A stretch of DNA of 64,000 nt, taken from NCBI GenBank assembly GCA_905197905.1, contig CAJKAP010000006.1:62001-126000 (forward strand), given 5' to 3'. This DNA comes from an uncultured Sutterella sp. (GTDB taxonomy: Bacteria > Pseudomonadota > Gammaproteobacteria > Burkholderiales > Burkholderiaceae_F). This document shows positions 51,614 through 61,400 of this stretch, one piece after another. Numbering within the stretch: position 1 is the stretch's first letter; the number at the start of each line of letters is the position of its first letter. The notes under the pieces were generated by a model. That model ran no database searches and was not told the origin of the DNA. It was given only the letters and a program-made list of their open reading frames with translations. A program made the position numbers and the translations under genes.

Positions 51614-52213
51614 TTACTGAGCCACACTCACCATAGCAGGGCGCAAAACACGATCTGCAATCATCCAACCACGCTGAAAAACCTCAACGACCGTACCCGA
51701 GGCTACGCCCTCGGGAGCAGGAACCATAGCAATCGCTTGCTGAGTATGCGGGTCAAAAGGCTTCCCCTTAGGATCAATTGGGTGCATAGCCGATACATCC
51801 AAAGCATGCAACATCTGACGATAGGTTGTTTCCATGCCTTCACGAATCGGAGAATCCGACAAATCTTTGGTCACTTCAAGGGCTTTTTCTAAGCTGTCAA
51901 CGACAGGCAAAAGGTTTTCAGCAAACTTTTCAATACCAAATTTTCGTGCCTTCTGAACATCATCAGCCGCACGACGACGAGTATTTTCCAATTCTGCCAT
52001 AGCACGAACATAAAGATCGTAGTGCTCCAACACTTTGGCTTCGGCCATCTTCAAAGCAGTCTGCAATTCTTCAGCAGACATCTCGCGAGCTGATGCCTGT
52101 GCGTCTTCTGTAGCTGCTGAATCACATTCGCACTTAATGTCTTTTTCGCAATCGCATTGCTGATCAGCGCAGCAACCTTCTTCAACCGGCTTTTGTTCCT
52201 TGGATTCCGTCAT
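51614..52213 (-). CDS. grpE: Nucleotide exchange factor GrpE with Cys-rich N terminus
   Basis: Exchanges ADP for ATP on DnaK. It has 199 residues: a long helix (about 45-100, with ALKMAEAKVLEHYDLYVRAM), then NTRRRAADD and the C-terminal beta domain ending GWMIADRVLRPAMVSV. The N-terminal tail is odd: six cysteines at 14, 15, 20, 22, 28 and 30 among acidic residues. GrpE tails are usually acidic and Cys-poor. Own sigma-32 promoter and terminator. Confidence 0.95.
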   Translation of the reverse strand: MTESKEQKPVEEGCCADQQCDCEKDIKCECDSAATEDAQASAREMSAEELQTALKMAEAKVLEHYDLYVRAMAELENTRRRAADDVQKARKFGIEKFAENLLPVVDSLEKALEVTKDLSDSPIREGMETTYRQMLHALDVSAMHPIDPKGKPFDPHTQQAIAMVPAPEGVASGTVVEVFQRGWMIADRVLRPAMVSVAQ

Positions 52214-52368
52214 TCAAATGCTCCGTGTATTTATCTTTGGAACAGGCGATTAAGGTGCCCAATCCAAATTGTTTACCTTGAGTCTCTGCTTGGCGATAAA
52301 GTCTGCACTGCAGAGTGCCTCATTAACTTTTAAAGCAGGAAGCGCTCTAAAAGCGACTTCTCCCCTTT

Positions 52369-52396
52369 ATATGGGGACGAAGTATGATTTTTCAAG
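52369..52396 (-). promoter_or_regulatory. Sigma-32 promoter of grpE
   Basis: On the minus strand, CTTGAA (52396-52391) and CCCCATAT (52376-52369) are 14 bp apart, essentially the same core as the dnaK promoter. The predicted leader is about 150 nt. Confidence 0.88.
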
Positions 52397-52414
52397 ATTG
52401 ATGCTTAGTTTAGC

Positions 52415-53422
52415 TTAAACCCAGCCCTGAAGTTCACGACGAATAATGGTCTCGTAAAGATCTATCGCCTCCGGCGAAGAGTTCATTGCGGGGATGTAAT
52501 GAAAAGCGTCTTCTTTACGGTCTGACTCAGGAAGTGCATCAAGGTATGTGTGACGCAACTCGTCATTAATTTCTTCAATGGTTTCCAAACAATCTGCGGC
52601 AAAGCCAGGACAAATCACATCAATGCGTTTAACGCCAGCCTTAGCCAATTCCACCACCTTATCACTTGTATAGGGCTGAACCCAGGGGTCAGGACCAAAG
52701 CGCGACTGAAAGCTGATTTCCCAAGCCGTTCTGTCTAGCTTCAATGCCGCCGCGACACGTTCTGCAGTTTCTTCGCAGTGCTTCTTGTACTCATCGCCCT
52801 TATCAATACTGCTCTGAGGAATGCCGTGGAAACTAAAAACTAATATTCCACCCCGTGCAATAGCGCTACCATTAGCCTCCCAATAGTCCTCAATGTGACG
52901 CTTTAGCCCATCAATATAGAGGGGTTCATTACAGAAATCGTAGATAGTACGCAACGCAGGAATATCGCGCATATTCATGCAAACCTTAAACATGGACTCG
53001 ACACAGCCCGCACTCGTATGGCTGGAATACTGAGCAAACATTGGCACGCACAGCACTTTTTTGATTCCCGCAGTGGCAATTTTCGCCATCACACTCGGAA
53101 TTGAGGGCGAACCGTAACACATAGCGGAATAAAATACTATGGGCGAATCAGTAAAGCGCTCTGTCAAGCGATCCACGATAGCTTGTGAATGAAGAATGAG
53201 CGGAGACCCTTCTGGCGTCCATACGATTTTGTAGCGTTCAGCTGATTTTGCGGGACGAGTGTTGAGAATGATCCCATGCAAAATGGGCCACCATTTCCAA
53301 CGAGGCAATTCCACCACGCGGGTATCACTCAAAAATTCAGCAAGATAAGCTTTCACAGCAGGGGCGGTCGGCGCATCGGGACTGCCCGTGTTAATGAGAA
53401 CAACGGCGACAGAGGGATTCAT
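52415..53422 (-). CDS. hemH: Ferrochelatase
   Basis: Inserts ferrous iron into protoporphyrin IX, the last haem step. It has 335 residues. The catalytic His is in VFSFHGIP and the Glu in CPGFAADCLETIEEI; the FQSRFGPDPWVQPYT motif is intact. Haem is needed here for the tetraheme cytochrome and FrdC. The start lacks a strong Shine-Dalgarno site. An inverted repeat ATGATC/GATCAT (53454-53472) lies just upstream. Confidence 0.95.
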   Translation of the reverse strand: MNPSVAVVLINTGSPDAPTAPAVKAYLAEFLSDTRVVELPRWKWWPILHGIILNTRPAKSAERYKIVWTPEGSPLILHSQAIVDRLTERFTDSPIVFYSAMCYGSPSIPSVMAKIATAGIKKVLCVPMFAQYSSHTSAGCVESMFKVCMNMRDIPALRTIYDFCNEPLYIDGLKRHIEDYWEANGSAIARGGILVFSFHGIPQSSIDKGDEYKKHCEETAERVAAALKLDRTAWEISFQSRFGPDPWVQPYTSDKVVELAKAGVKRIDVICPGFAADCLETIEEINDELRHTYLDALPESDRKEDAFHYIPAMNSSPEAIDLYETIIRRELQGWV

Positions 53423-53453
53423 GAAGGTAAATCTATTTGTGGTTATTGAAACG

Positions 53454-53472
53454 ATGATCTAATTGTGATCAT
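53454..53472. repeat. Inverted repeat upstream of hemH
   Basis: ATGATC (53454-53459) and GATCAT (53467-53472) are 7 bp apart, 32-50 nt upstream of the hemH start. Possible operator; no regulator assigned. Confidence 0.35.
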
Positions 53473-53515
53473 GAATTCTTAAAGTACCATTGTCTTTTAA
53501 GAAAAACAATTCTTT

Positions 53516-54082
53516 TTATCGGGCGACTCGCATAAGTGATAAACGATCTTGCCGAGCTCGCCAAATATAGATCACTATGCCGCCCAATAAACTCATCCAG
53601 AATTTTCCGATCACTTGCCCGATGACAAAGTCGAGAGAACCAAAGGCCAAGCTCAAGAAAATCACCGAGTCAACAACAGAACCCACTAATCCAGAAAGAA
53701 TAACTGCGAGCGTTAGGTACTTTTCACGTAGCGGTGTATAGACCAGAAAGTCTGCTATCTCTGAGAAAAAGAAAGCCAGAGTAGAACCAAGAACGATTTC
53801 TGAAGGGGCTAAGAAGGCCGATAAAATGGCGCCAGCAACGATAGCCACAATTGTCCAGCACTTTCCAAGAAGATTCTGAAGCGCGTCACGCAACACTAAG
53901 GCAAAGCCAGCCAATAATACACCAGAAGGCGCCATGATCCCTGGCCAAACAGGAATCAGGCAGGGACCTTCATATTGGCAAACCAGACCGACATTAGAAA
54001 CGACCCAGTTACCGAGCAAAATCGTAAGCGTAAAAAGTCCTAGGCACAAAAAGCCTAGTTGTTTTGAAGAGAGGAATCTCAT
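53516..54082 (-). CDS. VUT/YhhQ-family membrane transporter
   Basis: A 188-residue protein with about six hydrophobic segments, matching the YhhQ/VUT family (queuosine precursor transport in characterised members). Conserved features include APSGVLLAGFALVLRDALQ with the charged RDALQ pair, FSEIADFLVYTPLRE and the GSVVDSVIFLSLAFG helix. ATG 54082 with AAAGGGA upstream is preferred to a longer frame from 54148. It sits 75 bp downstream of the YheT-type hydrolase. Confidence 0.82.
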   Translation of the reverse strand: MRFLSSKQLGFLCLGLFTLTILLGNWVVSNVGLVCQYEGPCLIPVWPGIMAPSGVLLAGFALVLRDALQNLLGKCWTIVAIVAGAILSAFLAPSEIVLGSTLAFFFSEIADFLVYTPLREKYLTLAVILSGLVGSVVDSVIFLSLAFGSLDFVIGQVIGKFWMSLLGGIVIYIWRARQDRLSLMRVAR

Positions 54083-54157
54083 GGTGTCCCTTTTGTGGCC
54101 ACAGAACGACAGGCCTGCGCCACGCAAAATGGTAAAAGTCGACACCACTGCAGCAGT

Positions 54158-55135
54158 CTAGCCGCCGGTGTCAAAGAATCGCTTGATGCGGGTGGGTAAA
54201 TATAACAAATTCCCTGGCATCTTGCCTTCTGGGAAGCCAATATGACCACCTTCTTCTGGGAACTCCCCGAGCACATAGTTACTCATTTCATGTGCTCTGG
54301 GCAAACTCCAAGCTGGCAAAAAGGGATCATTTTTGGCATTTAAGAAGAGAAGCGGAACTTGCACATTAGGGAGCGCTTGCTTGCAAGAACATTTTTGCCA
54401 ATAGTCCATTGCGGAACGAAAACCGTGGATTGGCGCGGTGTAAATCGTGTCGAAATCGTACATCGTTTCGCAACGGCGAACGGCTTCAATGTCAATCAGC
54501 TCTGGGAAAAGACGCGCTTTTGCTTCGAGCTTTGGTTTCAAAGTAGACAAGAACATATTGGCATAGAGAATATTGACACCCTTACTGATTCGTTCACTTC
54601 CTGCGACCAAGTCAAGTGGCGCGCCTACGGCGGCTGCCGCAGTCAAAAGACTCGTAGCATCGGTGCCACGGTCTCCTAAGTACTTCGTTAATTGGTTAGC
54701 TCCCAAACTAACCCCCACAGCGTACATTGGCGCACGAGGAAAGCGAGATTTCACTGTTTTAAGCACCCATTCGCAATCGTCACTATCACCTGCAAAGTAA
54801 GCACGAGGAAGACGATTTAATTCACCGCCGCAGCTTCTAAAGTGTGCGACAACACCACGCCACCCCCATTTTTTGCACTCATCCATTAAGGAAAGGGCAT
54901 AGTGGCTGTGACTCGAGCCTTCTAGCCCATGAAAGAGAACTAACACAGGTGTGTCTGCACGAAGCGGTTCTGGCTGCAACCAATCCCAAATCATAAAGTC
55001 ACCGTCCGGTGTCGACACATGCTCTCGGCGATACTCCACCTGGGGCTTTGTGCTAACTTTGGCAGGAATCACAGTTTGCAAATGACCACCAACACACCAA
55101 GTGGGGGCGTGGTAGTCTGATGTCGAGATTGGCAT
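54158..55135 (-). CDS. YheT-type alpha/beta hydrolase
   Basis: A 325-residue alpha/beta-hydrolase of the YheT/ABHD1-3 family. The oxyanion region is LFHGLEGSSHSHY, the nucleophile elbow GVSLGANQL (Ser), the acid is in LNAKNDPF, and the catalytic His in EEGGHIGFP. The N-terminal WCVGGHLQTVIP segment is typical. Substrate unknown; relatives act on esters or lipids. GAGGAC precedes the ATG at 55135. Confidence 0.88.
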   Translation of the reverse strand: MPISTSDYHAPTWCVGGHLQTVIPAKVSTKPQVEYRREHVSTPDGDFMIWDWLQPEPLRADTPVLVLFHGLEGSSHSHYALSLMDECKKWGWRGVVAHFRSCGGELNRLPRAYFAGDSDDCEWVLKTVKSRFPRAPMYAVGVSLGANQLTKYLGDRGTDATSLLTAAAAVGAPLDLVAGSERISKGVNILYANMFLSTLKPKLEAKARLFPELIDIEAVRRCETMYDFDTIYTAPIHGFRSAMDYWQKCSCKQALPNVQVPLLFLNAKNDPFLPAWSLPRAHEMSNYVLGEFPEEGGHIGFPEGKMPGNLLYLPTRIKRFFDTGG

Positions 55136-55315
55136 TTTGTCCTCTTAATAGAGCTCTACGTAGATGTTGTTGGACGATTACTTGTCGCGTTCGACTCTTT
55201 TTTAGAAAAAAGAATACGCCGAAGAGAAAGAAAGTTATTTTACGACTCTTGAGGAAAATTTGGAAATAGCTTAAACCTCAACATCTCTTCTCTATTTTTT
55301 ACGAAATTCCCTCTC

Positions 55316-58132
55316 TCACAAATGAAAAACCGTATTCCAGAGACGTGAAACAACCTCACTTTCTTTTTCCACGAGCGCCGGATTCACGCGAACTGGGGCG
55401 TTTTCCCCTGCGTTTAAACGGATTTCGTGCTGCAAGAGGCGATAGTGGCGGTAAGCCTTGATCGCTTCTTTGCAAAGCTCTGCATCCAATAGTCCTAATT
55501 GACCAATTTTTTCGAGCAAGAGAATATTGCCAAAGTTATTTGTGAGTTCTGGATAGCGAGCGCTATAAGTGAGAACGAACCATTGCACCACAAATTCCAC
55601 ATCGACCATGCCACCATGATCGTGCTTAATATCAAAAGCGTTTGAGCGGTTGATATGCCCTTCGTGCATTTTTTCTCGCATCTCTAAGACATCATGCCGT
55701 GTTTGCTCAGGATCGCGCTCTTTCAGCAGAACTTGTACTCGCTGCTGTTCGAAACGGCGCCCCAATTCTGGATCTCCTGCTACAAAGCGAGCTCGTGTGA
55801 GTGCCTGATGTTCCCAGAACCATGCCCCAGTGCCATCGGCGTTGTCTTGATAACGACAGAACATTTCAAAAGGCGTCACCACTAAACCACTTTCTCCATT
55901 GGGGCGTAGCCTCAAGTCAACATTAAAGAGTTTTCCCGAAGAGGTCTGCAGAGTGAGCCAGCTCATCATGCGACGCACAAGACGCGTATACACGCGCTCA
56001 GCATCTTGGTCCTCGTCATCAAAGATAAAAACTAAGTCCAAGTCGCTGTCGTAGCCTAATTCCTTCCCACCCAACTTTCCGTAGCCAATCACACCAAACT
56101 TGGGGCGATCTACATGCCGCATCGCTAAACTACTCCAAGCCAATTCGCAGACTTCTTGCAGTACAGCGTCCGCCAACGCCGATAATTGATCAGCTAAGCG
56201 CTCCACACTAAAGCGTCCATCCAAGTCTGCAATCAAAAGTTGGAAAATTGCAGAGTGGTGTGCATCGCGCAGAATATTCATTTGGCGTTCTTGGTCACCG
56301 TCGGCGAGTTCTAGTGATCGGTGGAGTTTTTCTAACCAAGCTGTCCAATCAACTGGTGAATAGTCATCAAACTCTTTTTCTCGACCGTCTACCAACTCGT
56401 CGAGAATGATCGGGTGACGCATTAGGAAGTCCGCACTCCAACGACTCGCTGACAGCACTTTCCCAACACGTTCTGCGGCGCTGGGGTATTCGCTCAAAAG
56501 AGCCACATAAGTCGAGCGACCTGCAATAACCTCCAAAAGCTTTAAGTAGCGCGAGAGCATTTCTCCTAAAGAAACTACACGTACGCCATTTTTGCTTTGC
56601 CACTGAGGGCAACTTTCCACAATGATGGGAAGAAGCTTTTGCATGCGCACTCGAGATGTATCCGAAACGCCCTTGCCCCAGCGCCCACTTGCTAGACGCA
56701 AAATGCGACTCAAGAGTTCTTCTGACTCTTCCCCGTAACCCAAAGCTTGCAAGCGCTCCAAAAGAAGCACAGACGAGCTCGGACTGCCCATTTCCCAACC
56801 AATAGGCCAGCCTTCGGTACTCACTGTCGATTCTTCTACTTGGAAGATGCTGTCAAAAACACTCGCAACGCGCTCTCGCACAGCGTGCACTGCGTCCCAG
56901 AGCTCCTCAGGCGAAATACCTAAAAGCGTCGCAATTGCCTGCAGTTTTTCTCCTGACGAGGGTAACATCTGCGTTTGTTCATCATTGATGTACTGAATTG
57001 CATGCTCAACATTTCTCAAGAAAACGTAATCGAGCTGACACTGGTGAGCGATCGCTGGTTCCAAAAAATGCTCTTCCCCTAAGGCACTAAGCATCGCTAA
57101 GGTGGAGCGCCCTTGAAGCTGGGGATATCTCCCTCCACGAATAATCTGCATAGTCTGAGTAATAAATTCGATTTCTCGAATGCCACCACGCCCAAGTTTG
57201 ACATTGACCCCGGTCGAACCTCGAAGTAGTTCGCGTCTTGCCGTTTCTGCGCGGATCTTCTCATGGAGTCCTCGTAGTGCTTCAAGCGCGCCAAAATCAA
57301 GATATTTTCTGAAAACAAAAGGACGAACTAATGCTCGTAGTTGTTTGCTTTGACGAGCGAAAATTTCTTCAGTCGCAAAAACTGGCTTATTCACCACTCG
57401 TCCTTTGAGCCACGCAAAACGTTCCCAGTCTCGACCCTGAGAGTAAAGATATTCTTCCAACATACTCGAAGAGCAAACAATCGGACCAGAGTCTCCATTG
57501 GGTCGCAATCGCATATCTACGCGGAAAACGAACCCTGGACCTTCGATATCGCTTAAAGCAGGAATAATGCGTCTTGCAAGACGCTCGTAAAATTCTTGCA
57601 CAGTGAGCGTCTTATAAGCACTGGGGTACTCAGGTGTGACGCGCGTTTCTCCGTTCTCATCGAAGATAAAGATGAGGTCAATATCAGAAGAAACGTTAAG
57701 CTCTCGACCGCCTAGCTTACCCATTCCTACGACCAAGAGATCTTGTGGGTCACCAGAGACTCCGTAAGGGACTCCGTAACGTTCGGCTAATTTTTTTGAG
57801 TGAACTCGAACGGTTTGAGAAACCGCCAACTCCGCAAAGTCACTCATGCGCTCAACCACAGTCTCGTAGTTAATTCGCCCTGTGCTGTTTTCACCAATAA
57901 TGGCCAAAATCAGGTCTCGGCGTAGCAAGCGTAAGCCCAAAGCTAGCGAGTCAGGGTTATCCCAAGCTCGAATTTGCTCCTCTAAAGAGGCGCGCGACCA
58001 CTCTTGAGAAAGACGAGACTCATAAAACTCTACGAGCGACTCTCCCTCTCCTTTGGGAAGAGCTTCAAGAGAACGATGAACAAAGGCCGAGCTCTCTATA
58101 ACGGCCTGCAAGGTTGGGGCTGTAGTAGTCAT
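55316..58132 (-). CDS. glnE: Bifunctional glutamine synthetase adenylyltransferase/deadenylase
   Basis: Controls glutamine synthetase by adding or removing AMP. It has 938 residues with two nucleotidyltransferase domains: GMGKLGGRELNVSSDIDLIF in the N-terminal deadenylase half and GYGKLGGKELGYDSDLDLVF in the C-terminal adenylylase half, each with the paired Asp. The regulatory linker lies between. ATG 58132 has only a weak Shine-Dalgarno site. No glnA or glnB in the window. Confidence 0.95.
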   Translation of the reverse strand: MTTTAPTLQAVIESSAFVHRSLEALPKGEGESLVEFYESRLSQEWSRASLEEQIRAWDNPDSLALGLRLLRRDLILAIIGENSTGRINYETVVERMSDFAELAVSQTVRVHSKKLAERYGVPYGVSGDPQDLLVVGMGKLGGRELNVSSDIDLIFIFDENGETRVTPEYPSAYKTLTVQEFYERLARRIIPALSDIEGPGFVFRVDMRLRPNGDSGPIVCSSSMLEEYLYSQGRDWERFAWLKGRVVNKPVFATEEIFARQSKQLRALVRPFVFRKYLDFGALEALRGLHEKIRAETARRELLRGSTGVNVKLGRGGIREIEFITQTMQIIRGGRYPQLQGRSTLAMLSALGEEHFLEPAIAHQCQLDYVFLRNVEHAIQYINDEQTQMLPSSGEKLQAIATLLGISPEELWDAVHAVRERVASVFDSIFQVEESTVSTEGWPIGWEMGSPSSSVLLLERLQALGYGEESEELLSRILRLASGRWGKGVSDTSRVRMQKLLPIIVESCPQWQSKNGVRVVSLGEMLSRYLKLLEVIAGRSTYVALLSEYPSAAERVGKVLSASRWSADFLMRHPIILDELVDGREKEFDDYSPVDWTAWLEKLHRSLELADGDQERQMNILRDAHHSAIFQLLIADLDGRFSVERLADQLSALADAVLQEVCELAWSSLAMRHVDRPKFGVIGYGKLGGKELGYDSDLDLVFIFDDEDQDAERVYTRLVRRMMSWLTLQTSSGKLFNVDLRLRPNGESGLVVTPFEMFCRYQDNADGTGAWFWEHQALTRARFVAGDPELGRRFEQQRVQVLLKERDPEQTRHDVLEMREKMHEGHINRSNAFDIKHDHGGMVDVEFVVQWFVLTYSARYPELTNNFGNILLLEKIGQLGLLDAELCKEAIKAYRHYRLLQHEIRLNAGENAPVRVNPALVEKESEVVSRLWNTVFHL

Positions 58133-58330
58133 TCGTCGCTAAAGTGCTTTTTGGGAGCACTCAGTCTCCTTACCTAAAACAACGAAAAGGGGGTATATCT
58201 GAATATTTTAACCCGAGCATTTCATCCATTATGCATCCTCGCAAGGAGAGTATTACAACTCTTAAAGCCTAAAAAGAGATTTGCTACAATGAAGAACTGT
58301 TATTAGTGATTCCTCTCTCCCACAGAACCT

Positions 58331-58386
58331 CTTGACTACTGCGAAAAGAGCGCTTCACTGATAGGGGCAGTCAAGCAGTCTTTTCG
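58331..58386 (+). other. Interleaved stems in the yhdP leader
   Basis: CTTGACT (58331-58337) pairs with AGTCAAG (58369-58375), and CGAAAAGA (58342-58349) pairs with TCTTTTCG (58379-58386). The order A-B-A'-B' means they form a pseudoknot or two exclusive helices. The structure ends 26 nt before the yhdP ATG. Confidence 0.55.
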
Positions 58387-58412
58387 ACTTTTTTCGTCGC
58401 CATAATGTATCC

Positions 58413-61400
58413 ATGACAAGTAGCACCCCTTCTTCAACTTCGTCAGACTCTGCTCACCCGCAGCGTCGGTATCGTGCTTGGCGCATTCTGGGCGTGGTTG
58501 GACTTTTCCTCTATTTTTTCACCTGTACGCTCATCCTCACAGGTCGTTGGTTCTTCACCACCCAAATTGATAACTATCGAGACGACATCACTCGTTTGAG
58601 CTCGACTTATTTGGGCGTGCACGTTGAAGCCGAAAAAATCACTGGTGGCTTCTCAAAATTCTGGCCAACACTCACTCTTGAGAAAGTTCGTTTTGCGCAA
58701 ACTGGTGGGGGCGCTTCGCTGGAATTGCCAAAAATTGAAGCCCGTTTTTCTTGGTCTAGTCTTTGGGCCTTGAGTCCTCGTTTTCAAACCTTACAAGTAA
58801 TTTCGCCTTCGCTCTCTATTCATAGAACGGGCGAGTATGTCTATAACATTGCGGGTTGGACTGTTGACTTTTCTCGTAATGGAGTCGATAACACCCCAAA
58901 CAGTGGTACAACTAAGTTTTATCAGTGGCTTCTTTCCCAAACCAAGTTAAGTCTGATAGACGGCGACATAATTTATCGAGATGACATCGACCCAGAAAAC
59001 GAAGATATTCACCTCACTAATATTCAATTCTTATTTGAGCAACATCTTCTGGATTGGCGCCTTGGTTTTCGTGCCCGTCTCCTTAAAGAGACTGGTGAAG
59101 AAAATATACACATTGTTGGCAACGTGGAAAAGAATTTCTTTCACAAGGCCACAGACCCTTTCACGTGGAAAGGTAATTTTTACGCCAAAACTGATTTTAT
59201 TGATGTTGCTCGACTAGTGAAAAGTTTAAAGCTCCCGCTCGCGCTTTCTTCTGGTACTGGAGCGATCGAACTGTGGAGCAAATTCCAAGAAGGTTGCTTG
59301 ACTGATCTCATCTCTGACATCGATATTCAAGGAGTTAACCTCAAGCTACCAAATGCTCTTGAGCCGCTCGATATTGCACGCTTGGCGACGCGCTTCATAT
59401 ACGAGGAAAGTAAGAACAAATCCGAATCGTCGCGAGCTTTTGCTTTTAAAAATCTTTTCCTGCAAACCGTCAGTAACAAAGCAGCACAGAATAATTATCT
59501 AGGCTACTTTGCTCTCAGTGAAAAGAAAAACGCTTCATCGGACCTCTACTCTGTAGAGGTCTCTGACGCGAGTATTTCTAACTGGAAGCGCCTTTTACCC
59601 GCATTACCCCTTGAATCCGCTACTCGCGATATTTTGAGCCACTACAGCGTGGATGGACACATTCAGCACCTATCTCTCAATAATCGGGGAGACTGGCAAG
59701 CGCTACACAATTGGCGTTTAAATACTCAGTTCGATGACCTTTCTTTCAAAGTCATTGACTCAAACATTCCAAGTTTTACACGTCTTTCGGGATCTATTAA
59801 GTCGAACGATTCGGGACAATACGACCTTATTCTCGACTCGATAAACAGCTCGCTCACTTTTCCTGGCGTCTTTAAGCGCTCAACAATCCCTGTGAACTCG
59901 TTAAAGGCCACCGCTCGTATAGCACTCATACCAGAACTCAAAATTGAATTTATGCAATTTTCTGCCCAGAACAACGAAGCTCAAGTTGCAGGTCAAGGCT
60001 ATTGGTTAAACACTGGTGATGTGGGAACGCTCAACATTTCTGGGAAAATTATGCGGGCAGACGGTCGAGCAGTGGAAAACTATCTTCCTCTCGCTGTGGG
60101 TAGCTCGACTTTGAATTGGCTCGATAATGCGATCTTAGCGGGGACGGTCACCTCAGGAACCTTTGAAGTGAGGGGGCCGTTGCGTACCTTCCCTTGGCAT
60201 AAGAGCACCAATCCAGATGAGCGCTTCTTGATTGATGGGATTGTAAAAAATGGGAAACTCAACTTCTTCCCAACGCCCAATACCACAAGTAAAAAGACAG
60301 CTTGGCCACTACTTACCGACATTACTGCTCGTCTCATTTTTGAAGGGAATAGTATGCGTATTGAAGGCTCGCAAGCCACAAGCCTTGGACTAAAAAGCAA
60401 TAACGCAATCGTCAAAATTGATGACTTTGCTAAGCCTGTTCTTGACGTTGATGCCAGCATTTCTGGTGATCTGAAAAACGCTCTGCGCTATCTCAAAGAG
60501 AGCGCTCTCCTCGCTCAGATTCTCGGAAACACTTTTGATCAGACAACGGGTTCTGGCCCCATAAAAACTCATCTTGATCTTTCCATTCCACTGAGTACAC
60601 CAGAACACACTTCGGCGAAAGTGGTCACGGACTTTAACAAGACTAAATTATCATATGGATTCCATCTTCCCGAAATTAGTGAGCTCAGTGGTCAACTCGT
60701 CGTCACCAGCGACGATATCAGTACGCCCATTCCTTTCAGCGGGAAAACTCCAGAGGGACCGATTAGCATCAGGCTCTTAACCGCTCAAAAGCAAACACAT
60801 ATCGGCATTTCTGGACATTTAAGCGCCCAGGAAGCCCTCAACTTATTGGAAAAGAACCCCTTTAAGCATGAGCTCTCGCAGGCTCTGAAAGGGAGTTTCC
60901 CTGTCTCGGTGGATATTGTTTTTGGTTTAGCGCAACCTCTACTACGTATCAGCGGAAAATCCAATCTTGAAGGACTAGAAAGTACGCTCCCTGCGCCACT
61001 TTCTAAAGAAGCACGCCATCAGTGGCCAGTAGACTTCGTCTACGAAAAAGCACATGAACATACCGCTACGCTCAAAATCGCGTCTCCAAAGCATGCTGAT
61101 GTCAATCTGACATTTGCAACGCCAGAATTTCTCGTCAAATCTGGACACATTCTCATTGGAACCCACAAAGCCTTGTCACCCAGCAAATCTGGTGTGCAAT
61201 TCTTGGTGAATGCTCCTCAGCTTGATTTAGATGCCTGGCAAAAAGTTCTCTCGACAGAAAAAAAGTCCGAACAAACGTTCCCACTCGCCTATGCTGGGTT
61301 GCATGCGTCTCAGTTTGTTCGTTTTAAAAATCAAGTCTTCCAAAACGCCAGCTTCACTGCTCAATTGGATAATGCCGTTTGGCATATCGGACTGCAGAGC

